A stretch of DNA of 64,000 nucleotides from Panacibacter ginsenosidivorans (GTDB lineage Bacteria > Bacteroidota > Bacteroidia > Chitinophagales > Chitinophagaceae). Positions 27,001-35,495 of the stretch are shown here, piece by piece. The notes under the pieces are model-generated. The model saw only the letters and a program-made list of their open reading frames with translations, had not been told where the DNA came from and did no database searches. The stretch spans positions 434,001 through 498,000 of the forward strand of contig NZ_CP042435.1 of assembly GCF_007971225.1 (NCBI RefSeq). The letters are read 5' to 3'. A program made the translations under genes and the position numbers. Every line of letters begins with the position of its first letter. The first letter of the stretch is position 1.

Positions 27001-27215
27001 ACCTGGGTTATACAATAAAACCTAAGTCCACAAAGGTTTTCACGTCTTTACGCTTATATGCTCAGGTGCAGAACCTGCATGTGTTCACTAGTTATTATGG
27101 CTTCGACCCTGAAGTAAGCAGTAATGGTGGTAATGCTCCTGAAACTGCCGGGGTTGATTATGCTGCATACCCACAGGCAAGAACAATAACTTTTGGTGTA
27201 AACTTTAATTTCTAA
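24099..27215 (+). CDS. SusC/RagA family TonB-linked outer-membrane protein
   Basis: A protein of about 1038 residues that, with SusD, imports oligomers or peptides across the outer membrane using TonB energy. Order: signal peptide ([24 protein letters not shown]), carboxypeptidase-like domain ([32 protein letters not shown]), TonB plug with [28 protein letters not shown] and the C-terminal barrel ending TFGVNFNF. The ATG at 24099 begins the signal peptide; an upstream TTG adds 12 residues that do not fit. The gene between Lrp and susD suggests that the imported compound feeds the nitrogenous catabolism downstream. Confidence 0.95.
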   Translation: [1038 protein letters not shown]

Positions 27216-27229
27216 AATGATGAAAAGAA

Positions 27230-27377
27230 ATTTTATGAACCCGGCTCCATTACTACTGTAAAACTTTTGTTGCGTCGCACTCTTGTACGTTCAACGTTTT
27301 GCTCAGCATTGAACAAGACCGCTGAAGTGAGTGACACAACGAAGATGATAAAAGATATAAAGCCGGTAACATAAAAT
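27230..27377. repeat. Complete palindromic element between susC and susD
   Basis: Tail TTTTATGAACCCGGC, arm A GTTGCGTCGCACTCTTGTAC (27269-27288), a 32 bp centre, arm B at 27321-27340 (GCTGAAGTGAGTGACACAAC) and a tail ending AAGCCGGTAACATAAAA. It occupies nearly the whole 184-base gap. Confidence 0.9.
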
Positions 27378-27399
27378 CATACATCAGAAACAAAATACT

Positions 27400-28770
27400 A
27401 TGAAAGGAATAAAATATATTTTACTGTTTGCGATGATCAATATCACTGCAACATCCTGTAAAAAAATTCTTGATATTACTTCTCCAAACGAAGTAGGTGA
27501 TAACACGATCTTTACTTCTGTTGATGGATTACGCAATGCAAGAATTGGTATGTACAATACATTGCAGGACAGAAATTATTATGGTGGCTACTTTCCATTG
27601 TTTACAGAATGTTATACAGACAATGGTACAACAGGCGGTTATGATGTAATTGACCTGAATGATATTGCTGCAAGAACAGTAGGCACTTCAAATATTTATG
27701 TAGAGCAATCTTACAATGCTATTTACAACACCATATATACAGCGAATAAGATCATCAACAATATTGATGCTGTTCCAAATCTTGATCCGGATGAACATGA
27801 TAATACATTAGCAGAAGCTTTGTTTGTAAGAGCATTGGCAGAATTTGATTTGTTAAGAACGTGGGGTGAACATTGGGATAAAAATTCTCAATATGGTATT
27901 AGCATCGTTACTACAAATGATGCGCCGCAGCAACCAGTTGCAAGAAGTACAGTAGAAGAATCGTATCAGCAGATCATTGCAGACCTGCAACAGGCAGATG
28001 GATTATTCAATAATTACCAGGGTAATCAATACAGTTCCTTGTCTGCTGCAAAAGCATTGCTGGCAAGGGTTTACCTGTATCATGGAGATATGACTGAAGC
28101 AGCAGATATGGCTACAGCCGTAATTGATGATGCAAATTTTGGTTTGCTTGGCCCCGATGATTTCACCAAAATATATACGCAGAAACTTACGGAGGAAAGT
28201 GTATTTGAATTAGTGTTTGATCCGCAAAACATCAGTGCATACAATGCAGCCACTTATTTAAGAGATGATGCATTACGCAGTGATGTGATCTTTATTGCCA
28301 ATGCTGATCTTAATACATTTTTTGAAAGCAGGCCGGATGATAAACGTAGCCAGTTGGTTGATTTCGTAAACAACGATGTGAGTATTGAACCAGATGGGCG
28401 TACTCAAAAATATCGTGGAGAAACTACAAAAGAAAATTCTGCTTACATTATTCGTCTTGCCGAAATGTATTTAATAAGAGCAGAAGCATCAGGTATGGAA
28501 GAAGGCCTTGCAGATTTAAATGCAGTACGTACAGCAAGAGGAATGGAAGAATTATCCTCGTCGGATTTTGAAACAGAAGGCGATTATATAACTGCCATTC
28601 TTGATGAACGTCGCGCTGAATTAAATTTTGAAGGTCAGCGTTTATCAGATCTTGCACGTTTGGGCAAAGTAGAAGAATATTTAGGGGAAGGTGTAAATCC
28701 AATTATGCCAATACCTGCAAGAGAAACCAGTGCAACAAATGATGTGGTGGTTCAAAACCCGGGATATTAA
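27400..28770 (+). CDS. SusD/RagB family outer-membrane lipoprotein
   Basis: A 456-residue lipoprotein with lipobox TATSC (Cys20) that caps the SusC barrel and captures substrate. The N-terminal SusD-like region (KILDITSPNEVGDNTIFTSVDGLRNARIGMYNTLQ) is followed by TPR-like helices (ALFVRALAEFDLLRTWG) and the C-terminal RagB block ENSAYIIRLAEMYLIRAEAS...LNAVRTARGM...AILDERRAELNFEGQR. The pair with the upstream SusC is clear despite the large gap. The next gene starts 21 bases later, so susD is probably co-transcribed with the first aldehyde dehydrogenase, tying transport to catabolism. Confidence 0.95.
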   Translation: MKGIKYILLFAMINITATSCKKILDITSPNEVGDNTIFTSVDGLRNARIGMYNTLQDRNYYGGYFPLFTECYTDNGTTGGYDVIDLNDIAARTVGTSNIYVEQSYNAIYNTIYTANKIINNIDAVPNLDPDEHDNTLAEALFVRALAEFDLLRTWGEHWDKNSQYGISIVTTNDAPQQPVARSTVEESYQQIIADLQQADGLFNNYQGNQYSSLSAAKALLARVYLYHGDMTEAADMATAVIDDANFGLLGPDDFTKIYTQKLTEESVFELVFDPQNISAYNAATYLRDDALRSDVIFIANADLNTFFESRPDDKRSQLVDFVNNDVSIEPDGRTQKYRGETTKENSAYIIRLAEMYLIRAEASGMEEGLADLNAVRTARGMEELSSSDFETEGDYITAILDERRAELNFEGQRLSDLARLGKVEEYLGEGVNPIMPIPARETSATNDVVVQNPGY

Positions 28771-28791
28771 TTAAGTGAAAAGTGAGAAAGA

Positions 28792-30150
28792 ATGAACATA
28801 TTTAAATCTATATTTCCATACACCCTCGAAACGATTGCTGAATACGAAGTGATGAGTGTAGCAAAAGTGGAAGCATGTTTAGCACAATCTGCGATCGCTT
28901 TCAAATACTGGCGCAAAACATCTTTTGCTGAAAGAAGCAAACTGATGCTGCGTGTTGCAGATCTATTAACAGAACATAGGGATGAATATGCAACACTCAT
29001 CACCAATGAAATGGGTAAAGTACTGAGAGAAGCTAAAGCGGAAGTTGAAAAGTGTGCTGCATGTTGCAGGCACTATGCAGCACATGCAGAAAGTTTTTTA
29101 AAAGATATTGATCAGCCATCCGATGCTTCAAAAAGCTATGTAAGCTTTGAACCAATTGGAGCTGTACTTGCCATTATGCCCTGGAACTTCCCTTTCTGGC
29201 AGGTGTTCCGTTTTGCAGCGCCTTATTTAATGGCGGGAAATGTGGCATTATTAAAACATGCACCAAATGTTTGTGGTGTAGCACTGGCGATTGAAAAATT
29301 ATTTGTGGAAGCAGGCTTTGCCGAAGGAGTTTTTCAAACATTGATTGTTGATGTAGATGTTGTTGAAAAAATTATTGATCACGACATTGTACAGGGCATA
29401 ACGCTTACCGGCAGTGAATTAGCAGGTTCGAAGGTTGGCGCATTGGCTGGCAAAGCAATCAAGAAATCTGTTTTAGAATTGGGTGGCAGTGATGTAGTAA
29501 TTGTATTGGAAGATGCAGACATGCAAAAAGCAGCGCAGGTTGCAACTTTGTCCCGTATGCAGAATGCAGGCCAGAGTTGCATTGCAGCCAAACGTTTTAT
29601 AACAGTAGGTAGTGCTAAAAATACTTTTACACAAGCTGTACAAAATGAAATCGCCAAACTGAAGCAGGGCAATCCATTTGATGAAAGCATTACTACTGGC
29701 CCTATGGCAAGAATTGATCTTGCTGAAAAAATAGAAGAACAATTCAAGGCATCATTAAGCAAAGGTGCTCAATTAGTAACAGGTGGTGACCGCAATAATT
29801 GCAACTTCACTCCTGCCCTGCTGGTGCATGTGCATGAAGGCATGCCCGCATTTGATGAAGAAGTATTTGGTCCAATGGCAAGCATTATAGAAGCTAAGGA
29901 TGAAGCAGCAGCAATTCGTTTTGCAAACGATCATCGTTATGGCTTAGGTGCTGCAATCTGGAGCAAAGACACAGACAAAGCACAATCACTCGCTAAACAA
30001 ATTGAAGCAGGTGCTGTGTTTATTAATGCATTGGTAAAAAGTGATCCGCGCTATCCTTTTGGTGGCATCAAAAAATCAGGATATGGAAGAGAATTATCTT
30101 ATTTCGGTATCCATGAGTTTATGAATATTAAAACGATTTATGTAGGCTAA
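28792..30150 (+). CDS. Aldehyde dehydrogenase, succinate-semialdehyde type
   Basis: A 452-residue NAD(P)-dependent aldehyde dehydrogenase. The catalytic Glu229 lies in VLELGGSD and Cys263 in NAGQSCIAAKR. Cofactor-binding residues PWNFPFW (about 130-136) and LTGSELAG (205-212) are in place. The short N-terminus and LELGGSD version resemble the Sad/YneI group of succinate semialdehyde dehydrogenases. It lies 21 bases after susD and 14 before the aminotransferase, the arrangement expected for transamination followed by oxidation of the resulting semialdehyde. Exact substrate is inferred. Confidence 0.88.
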   Translation: MNIFKSIFPYTLETIAEYEVMSVAKVEACLAQSAIAFKYWRKTSFAERSKLMLRVADLLTEHRDEYATLITNEMGKVLREAKAEVEKCAACCRHYAAHAESFLKDIDQPSDASKSYVSFEPIGAVLAIMPWNFPFWQVFRFAAPYLMAGNVALLKHAPNVCGVALAIEKLFVEAGFAEGVFQTLIVDVDVVEKIIDHDIVQGITLTGSELAGSKVGALAGKAIKKSVLELGGSDVVIVLEDADMQKAAQVATLSRMQNAGQSCIAAKRFITVGSAKNTFTQAVQNEIAKLKQGNPFDESITTGPMARIDLAEKIEEQFKASLSKGAQLVTGGDRNNCNFTPALLVHVHEGMPAFDEEVFGPMASIIEAKDEAAAIRFANDHRYGLGAAIWSKDTDKAQSLAKQIEAGAVFINALVKSDPRYPFGGIKKSGYGRELSYFGIHEFMNIKTIYVG

Positions 30151-30164
30151 TAAAAACTTGTTAT

Positions 30165-31484
30165 ATGGAAAGTGTTGCAGAAATGATCTCAAAAAAAGAT
30201 GAACTCTATCAACGAAGAAAAAATTTGGTACCTAATGCCTTAGGCATCTTCAATCCATCTTCTGTGCAATATGCACATGGATCTGTTATGATCGATGCTG
30301 ATGGAAGAGAGTTGATAGATTTTGCAGGTGGTATTGGTGTGTTAAATGCAGGCCATTGTCCGCCAACAGTTGTAAAAGCTATACAGGAGCAGGCTGAAAG
30401 GCTTATCCATAGCAGCTTTAACGTAGCTGTTTATGAAGAGTATCTGGAACTTGCTGAAAAGTTGATAGAGATATTACCGCATGGTGATGCTACAAAAGTA
30501 ATGTTGCTAAACAGTGGTGCAGAAGCGGTAGAGAATGTAATTAAGATCGCGAAGCAGGCAACCAAACGTCCTGCTGTAATTGCCTATGGCGGCGGCTTTC
30601 ATGGACGAACAATGATGGCCATGTCACTAACTTCCAAGGTTGCCTATAAAAGCGGTTGCGGCCCTTTTGCACCGGAAGTATATCGCATAGACTATCCGGC
30701 TTACAACAAAAAGAGACAACAAATTTCTGAAGAAGTATTTGCAGAACAGGAAATCCAAAAGCTGAAATTATTCTTCAAATCAAATGTGCGCAGCGAAGAT
30801 GTTGCTGCTATCATTATTGAACTGGTGCAGGGTGAAGGTGGTTTCTATGTGGCACCTAAACCCTACGTTCAAAAACTAAGAAAACTTTGTGATGAACTTG
30901 GCATCATGCTCATATTCGACGAAGTACAGAGTGGTTTTGGTCGTACAGGAAAATGGGCGGCGTATGAACATTACAATGTAACGCCAGATCTTTCTACCTG
31001 GGCAAAAAGTATGGGTAGTGGTGTTCCTATTGCTGCGGTAATTGGCAAGGCGCATATCATGGATGCGGCAAGTCCGGGCACGATTGGTGGTACTTATGCA
31101 GGCAATCCAATTTGTTGCGCTGCATCATTGGCTACTATCAAATATATGGAAGAGATCAACATCAATAAACTTGGCGAGCAGGTTGGAAACATTGTGCGCA
31201 AAAGATTTGAGCATTTTCAAACTACATATCCAAACATCATCGGTGAAGTGCGTGGGCTTGGCGCTATGCTTGCATTTGACGTTATCAAAGATGGCGATGA
31301 TACCAAACCAAATGCAGAGCTTACTAAAAAAATAATGGAAACATGCGCAGAGCGTGGCCTTGTAATTATTACTGCCGGTGTGTATGGAAATGTAATTCGC
31401 ATTCTTAGCCCTTTGGTAATTGAAGAAGAACTATTGAATAAAGGATTGGATATTTTGGAACAGGTTATAAGTGAAAATGTTTAG
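30165..31484 (+). CDS. Class III aminotransferase (4-aminobutyrate aminotransferase-like)
   Basis: A 439-residue PLP enzyme that transfers a terminal amino group to 2-oxoglutarate or pyruvate. The PLP lysine is Lys281 in STWAKSMGSG; LIFDEVQSGFGRTG (about 249-262) and NSGAEAVENVIKIA (116-129) are family signatures. GabT-like enzymes accept omega-amino acids and polyamine breakdown products. It follows the first aldehyde dehydrogenase by 14 bases. A complete palindromic repeat separates it from the second dehydrogenase. Confidence 0.9.
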   Translation: MESVAEMISKKDELYQRRKNLVPNALGIFNPSSVQYAHGSVMIDADGRELIDFAGGIGVLNAGHCPPTVVKAIQEQAERLIHSSFNVAVYEEYLELAEKLIEILPHGDATKVMLLNSGAEAVENVIKIAKQATKRPAVIAYGGGFHGRTMMAMSLTSKVAYKSGCGPFAPEVYRIDYPAYNKKRQQISEEVFAEQEIQKLKLFFKSNVRSEDVAAIIIELVQGEGGFYVAPKPYVQKLRKLCDELGIMLIFDEVQSGFGRTGKWAAYEHYNVTPDLSTWAKSMGSGVPIAAVIGKAHIMDAASPGTIGGTYAGNPICCAASLATIKYMEEININKLGEQVGNIVRKRFEHFQTTYPNIIGEVRGLGAMLAFDVIKDGDDTKPNAELTKKIMETCAERGLVIITAGVYGNVIRILSPLVIEEELLNKGLDILEQVISENV

Positions 31485-31486
31485 GA

Positions 31487-31631
31487 AGTTTTTTTACCAG
31501 GCACTAGAATAAAAATTAAACTTTCGTTGCGTCGCACTCTTCAACGGTTAGCTCAATCCTGGACGGAACGTACAAGTGAGTGACACAACAAATGTATAAC
31601 AGCAGCAATGCAGCTGGCTTCATAAAAAAAT
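31487..31631. repeat. Complete palindromic element (A left, B right)
   Basis: Tail GTTTTTTTACCAGGCAC, arm A GTTGCGTCGCACTCTTCAAC at 31526-31545, a 24 bp centre, arm B GTACAAGTGAGTGACACAAC at 31570-31589, and a tail ending GCTGGCTTCATAAAAAAAT four bases before the next start codon. Confidence 0.9.
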
Positions 31632-31635
31632 AAAA

Positions 31636-33057
31636 ATGATACTCAATTATATCAACGGCGAATTCATACAAGCACAATCCGGTAAAACGGAAAAGCTTGT
31701 CAATCCGGCAACAGAAGAAGTGATTGATGAGATCACATGGGGAAACATTAATGACTGCAAAGTTGCTATAGATGCAGCAAACACTGCATTCAAAACATGG
31801 AGTAAGACCAATGTTTATCAGCGCAGCACAATATTGAAAAAAGCGGCAGACATCATTCGTACAAACGTAAATGACTACGCAAAAGACACCGTGATGGAAA
31901 GCGGTAAACCCATGGCCGAAGCAAAAGGTGAATGGATGGTAGCGGCAAATTTATTTGAGTGGTTTGCGGAAGAGGCGAAACGTGCATACGGCCGCACCAT
32001 ACCTGCGATACGCAACGATAAGCGCATGATGACCATCTGGCAACCGATGGGCGTGGTAGGTGTGATTACTGCCTGGAACTTTCCTGCATACAATCCTGCA
32101 CGTGCATGGGCTGCAGCGTTAGCGGCAGGCTGCACACTCGTTACAAAAGGATCTGAATTTACTGCATCATCCACTAATTGCCTTGTAAAGGCATTGGCAG
32201 AAGCGGGTTTACCTGCCGGAGTATTGAATAATATTAATGGTGATGCGGCCATAATAGGTGATGAATTTTTAAGTAATCCTGTCGTTAAGAAAATAAGTTT
32301 TACCGGCAGCACAAGAGTTGGAAAAATATTAATGGATGGGGCATCCAAAACAAACACGAAGCTTTCATTAGAGCTTGGTGGCAACGCACCTGTTATTATT
32401 AATCATGATGTGAATGTAGAAGCATTGGCTGTATCATCTGTTACAGCAAAACTGCGTAATGCAGGCCAGGTATGCGTTGCACCACAACGCTTCTTTGTTC
32501 ATGCATTTGTGTATGATCAGTTTGTTGCCATTGCATCAGATGCTATTAAAAATATTAAAGTTGGTTATGGTTGGGAAAAAGATACCAATATGGGGCCTTT
32601 GATCAATCAACGCCAGCAACAGCAGGTGCTTGAAATCATTAACCACGCTAAACATGCCGGTGCAAAAGCTGCAGCAGCAAATGCCCCTTCAGATAAAGGT
32701 TGGTTCGTTCCTCCTACCCTGCTTACAAATGTTGATGAAACAACAGAGGCCGTAAATAAAGAAATATTTGGCCCTGTAATGCCCATCATAAAATGGGAAC
32801 ATAAAAATGATGTAATTGAATGGGCCAACAACACACCTTACGGTTTAGCTTCTTATGTATGGACGAACAATATCAACGATGCATTTTTATTTTCCGAATC
32901 CTTAGAGTTTGGAATGGTGGGTATTAATGAATGGGCGCCGCATGCAACAGAAGCGCCTTTCGGTGGATGGAAACAAAGTGGTATTGGTCATGAAAGCGGC
33001 AGCGAAGGGTTGTTTGAATACATGGAAAAGAAATTGATCAGTTGGGGTGGGTTATGA
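31636..33057 (+). CDS. Aldehyde dehydrogenase, GabD-type
   Basis: A 473-residue dehydrogenase with Glu246 in LSLELGGNAP and Cys280 in NAGQVCVAPQR. AWNFPAYN and SFTGSTRVGK mark the cofactor site. It has a fuller N-terminal domain than the upstream enzyme, so the two are not recent duplicates. It is likely to oxidise another omega-amino or semialdehyde intermediate, consistent with the two aminotransferases present. The start codon directly abuts the repeat element, which therefore forms nearly all of the 5' leader. Confidence 0.9.
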   Translation: MILNYINGEFIQAQSGKTEKLVNPATEEVIDEITWGNINDCKVAIDAANTAFKTWSKTNVYQRSTILKKAADIIRTNVNDYAKDTVMESGKPMAEAKGEWMVAANLFEWFAEEAKRAYGRTIPAIRNDKRMMTIWQPMGVVGVITAWNFPAYNPARAWAAALAAGCTLVTKGSEFTASSTNCLVKALAEAGLPAGVLNNINGDAAIIGDEFLSNPVVKKISFTGSTRVGKILMDGASKTNTKLSLELGGNAPVIINHDVNVEALAVSSVTAKLRNAGQVCVAPQRFFVHAFVYDQFVAIASDAIKNIKVGYGWEKDTNMGPLINQRQQQQVLEIINHAKHAGAKAAAANAPSDKGWFVPPTLLTNVDETTEAVNKEIFGPVMPIIKWEHKNDVIEWANNTPYGLASYVWTNNINDAFLFSESLEFGMVGINEWAPHATEAPFGGWKQSGIGHESGSEGLFEYMEKKLISWGGL

Positions 33058-33073
33058 TGAGTGATAGGAAAGC

Positions 33074-33130
33074 GTACAAGTGAGTGACACAACGATGCAT
33101 CATAGCAGTACAATAGTCGGTAACAAAACT
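33074..33130 (+). repeat. Half-element, arm B, right-facing
   Basis: GTACAAGTGAGTGACACAAC at 33074-33093, 16 bases after the dehydrogenase stop, with tail ending AGTCGGTAACAAAACTA. Confidence 0.88.
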
Positions 33131-33142
33131 ATAAACGAATAA

Positions 33143-34510
33143 ATGGATTACGGCGCACTTGCACTTATACCTCCGCTTGTTGTAATTGTACTTGCAATTT
33201 TATTGCGTGCTTCATTTGAAGCATTATTGATTGGTTGCATTACCGGTTTCATCATTATTTCTGTACATGACAACAGTAATTTTTTTACAGATTTTATTGC
33301 AACATTTTACAAGGTGATGGAGGATGAAAGTACCGTATGGGTAATACTTGTCTGTGGTTTGTATGGATCACTGATTGGTTTAATGGTGCGCAGTGGCGGT
33401 GCTATGAAGTTTGGTGAAGATATGCTGCGGTTAATAAAGTCAAAACGTGCTGCGCTTTTTGGCACATGGTTTTTGGGACTCTTTATTTTCCTGGATGATT
33501 ACCTGAGTGCCTTAACAGTTGGTATTACCATGAAAAAAATTACAGATCATTTTAAAATACCACGCGAATATCTTGCTTACATTGTAAACACAACAGCTCC
33601 TCCATGGTGTGTTATTGTTCCGCTGTCTACATGGACTTTGTTTATCGGTTCGGTTTTGGAAAAATGCAATTTCGCAACAACAGGCCAGGGAAATCATGTA
33701 TATCTTTCTGTTGTTCCATTTGTAATGTATGGCTGGATTTCTGTGTTACTTATTCCGCTTGTAATACTTGGTGTTATTCCTGTTTTCGGAAGAATGAAAA
33801 AAGCACAGGTTCGCGCTGAACTTACAGGTGAAACAATTCCTGGTAAAAGCAAAATGACCTCTTTAAAAATGGAACATTTTGAAACAGAGAAAAAACCAAG
33901 TGCTCTTTTTTTTATCCTTCCATTGGCAGTTACACTTATTGCAACATTTGCACTAAACTATGATGCACTAAAAGGGGTGATGATAGGCGTAGCTTTTACA
34001 TTTATTTATTACCTCTTTATAAAACTTGGCACCTTTCAGCAGATAAGTGAAACGGTTTTTACAGGATTCAACAGTATGGTATATGCACTGGCACTTGTTG
34101 TGATCAGTTATATTTTAAAAGAAGTGGGTGATAAAATGGGACTTACGCAATATGTTATCAATGGTGTAAAACCCATGGTTAGTAAAGAATTACTTCCTTT
34201 TCTAATTTTCGTATCTATTTCATTGATCACTTATACAACAGGCTCGTCGTGGGGTGTATATGCAGTGGTGATACCGATTGTTATACCATTGGCGCAATCA
34301 ATAGGATCGAATGTTTTGATGAGCATTGGCGCAGTGATAAGTGCAGGTGTATTTGGGGCAAATGCTTGCCTGTACAGCGATGCAACCATTCTTACTTCAC
34401 AAAGTACAGAGCTGAATAATCTTGATCATTCATTGTCCCAGTTGCCTTATGCATTGCTTGCTTTTGTATTAACAGCATTGTCGTATGTTGGATTAGGATA
34501 TTTGATGTAA
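33143..34510 (+). CDS. NhaC family Na+/H+ antiporter
   Basis: A 455-residue inner-membrane carrier with about 11-12 helices. SLIGLMVRSGGAMKFGE, LFIFLDDYLSALTVG (with the conserved acidic DD pair) and TTGSSWGVYAVVIPI match the NhaC family. Some NhaC-type carriers exchange amino acids or organic acids for sodium, so in this locus it could take up the amino compound rather than only regulate pH. That is inference. Downstream is a CCCCTAAAGGGG hairpin. Confidence 0.88.
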   Translation: MDYGALALIPPLVVIVLAILLRASFEALLIGCITGFIIISVHDNSNFFTDFIATFYKVMEDESTVWVILVCGLYGSLIGLMVRSGGAMKFGEDMLRLIKSKRAALFGTWFLGLFIFLDDYLSALTVGITMKKITDHFKIPREYLAYIVNTTAPPWCVIVPLSTWTLFIGSVLEKCNFATTGQGNHVYLSVVPFVMYGWISVLLIPLVILGVIPVFGRMKKAQVRAELTGETIPGKSKMTSLKMEHFETEKKPSALFFILPLAVTLIATFALNYDALKGVMIGVAFTFIYYLFIKLGTFQQISETVFTGFNSMVYALALVVISYILKEVGDKMGLTQYVINGVKPMVSKELLPFLIFVSISLITYTTGSSWGVYAVVIPIVIPLAQSIGSNVLMSIGAVISAGVFGANACLYSDATILTSQSTELNNLDHSLSQLPYALLAFVLTALSYVGLGYLM

Positions 34511-34517
34511 AGCCCCC

Positions 34518-34534
34518 AGCCCCCTAAAGGGGAG
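34518..34534. repeat. CCCCTAAAGGGG hairpin motif
   Basis: AGCCCCCTAAAGGGGAG lies 8 bases after the NhaC stop. A related inverted form, GCCCCTTTAGGGG (34695-34707), precedes the next gene, and CTCCCTAAAGGGAG occurs at 36856-36869. The stem could act as a weak terminator but lacks a T-run. Confidence 0.55.
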
Positions 34535-34553
34535 TGAAGAAATTGAAGTTGAA

Positions 34554-34613
34554 TATTTTTATGGACCGGGCTGCAGTTTTTCATAGCATCATTGTTGCGT
34601 CGCACTCTTGTAC
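34554..34613 (-). repeat. Half-element, arm A, left-facing
   Basis: GTTGCGTCGCACTCTTGTAC at 34594-34613 with tail TTTTTATGGACCGGGCTGC. With the B arm at 35411 it brackets the GNAT gene. Confidence 0.88.
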
Positions 34614-34718
34614 AGTTAGTTCTTTAACCAACAAACGAAAAATATCTATTTAGACAGATTAGTAGCAAATAAGCTCTATAATCAAATTTTAAAAGCCCCT
34701 TTAGGGGTTTCGGGCATC

Positions 34719-35363
34719 ATGTATAAAGAAACATTATCATCAGGAATTATAATTGTTCCCATGCAACAGGAACACGCAGAGCAATTAGAAGCATTGCAAA
34801 GAATTGTATTTCCCAATCTTGCAGAAGAAGAATTATTGCATGCAGATCAATATAAGAAGCACGTTGAATTATTTCCGGAAGGACAGTTTGTTGCATTGGA
34901 TGGTGATAAAGTAATTGCCGCAACCAGTTCTATCCGTTATCATTTTAATTTAAATGATAATGAGCATCATACTTTTTTTGAGATCATGGGTGGTGGCTGG
35001 TTCACCACACACGAACCCAACGGTGAATGGTTGTATGGAATGGATGTAAGCGTACATCCTGACTATAGAAGTAAAGGAATTGCAAGAGCATTATACAGGG
35101 CAAGACAATACACCTGTAAACAACTTGGATTAAAAGGTCAGATGACTGTCGGTATGCTCAACGGTTATGCTGCTGTTAGTGATCAGATGAATATCGATGA
35201 ATATTATAAGAAGGTAAAGAATCATGAACTTTTTGACCCCACTGTTTCTGTACAGGAAAAAGTAGGCTTTGAAATAGTTGGATTAATGAAAGATTATTTA
35301 AATGATCCAACCTGTGGAAATGCAGGTGCAGTAATAGTTTTAGACGCAGGAAAGGCAATTTGA
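34719..35363 (+). CDS. GNAT family acetyltransferase
   Basis: A 214-residue protein with the GNAT acetyl-CoA loop at VHPDYRSKGIARALYRARQ (about residues 112-130). The opening region (VPMQQEHAEQLEALQRIVFPNLAEEELLHADQY) and GGWFTTHEPNGEWLYGMDVSVHP resemble the acetyltransferase half of proteins fused to nitrilase-type amidases; no hydrolase domain follows here. It may acetylate an amine intermediate of the locus. Bracketed by repeat arms on both sides. Confidence 0.82.
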   Translation: MYKETLSSGIIIVPMQQEHAEQLEALQRIVFPNLAEEELLHADQYKKHVELFPEGQFVALDGDKVIAATSSIRYHFNLNDNEHHTFFEIMGGGWFTTHEPNGEWLYGMDVSVHPDYRSKGIARALYRARQYTCKQLGLKGQMTVGMLNGYAAVSDQMNIDEYYKKVKNHELFDPTVSVQEKVGFEIVGLMKDYLNDPTCGNAGAVIVLDAGKAI

Positions 35364-35410
35364 AAATTTGATGGTTGGAGAATTTGAAAATGCTCAATCA
35401 TATGCTGAAT

Positions 35411-35468
35411 GTACAAGTGAGTGACACAACGAAGATGCTACCTGTACAAAAGCTGATATCAAAAAAAC
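35411..35468 (+). repeat. Half-element, arm B, right-facing
   Basis: GTACAAGTGAGTGACACAAC at 35411-35430, 47 bases after the GNAT stop; the tail ends AAGCTGATATCAAAAAAA. Confidence 0.87.
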
Positions 35469-35495
35469 ATACACAAAAAATATAAACGATTCGAA

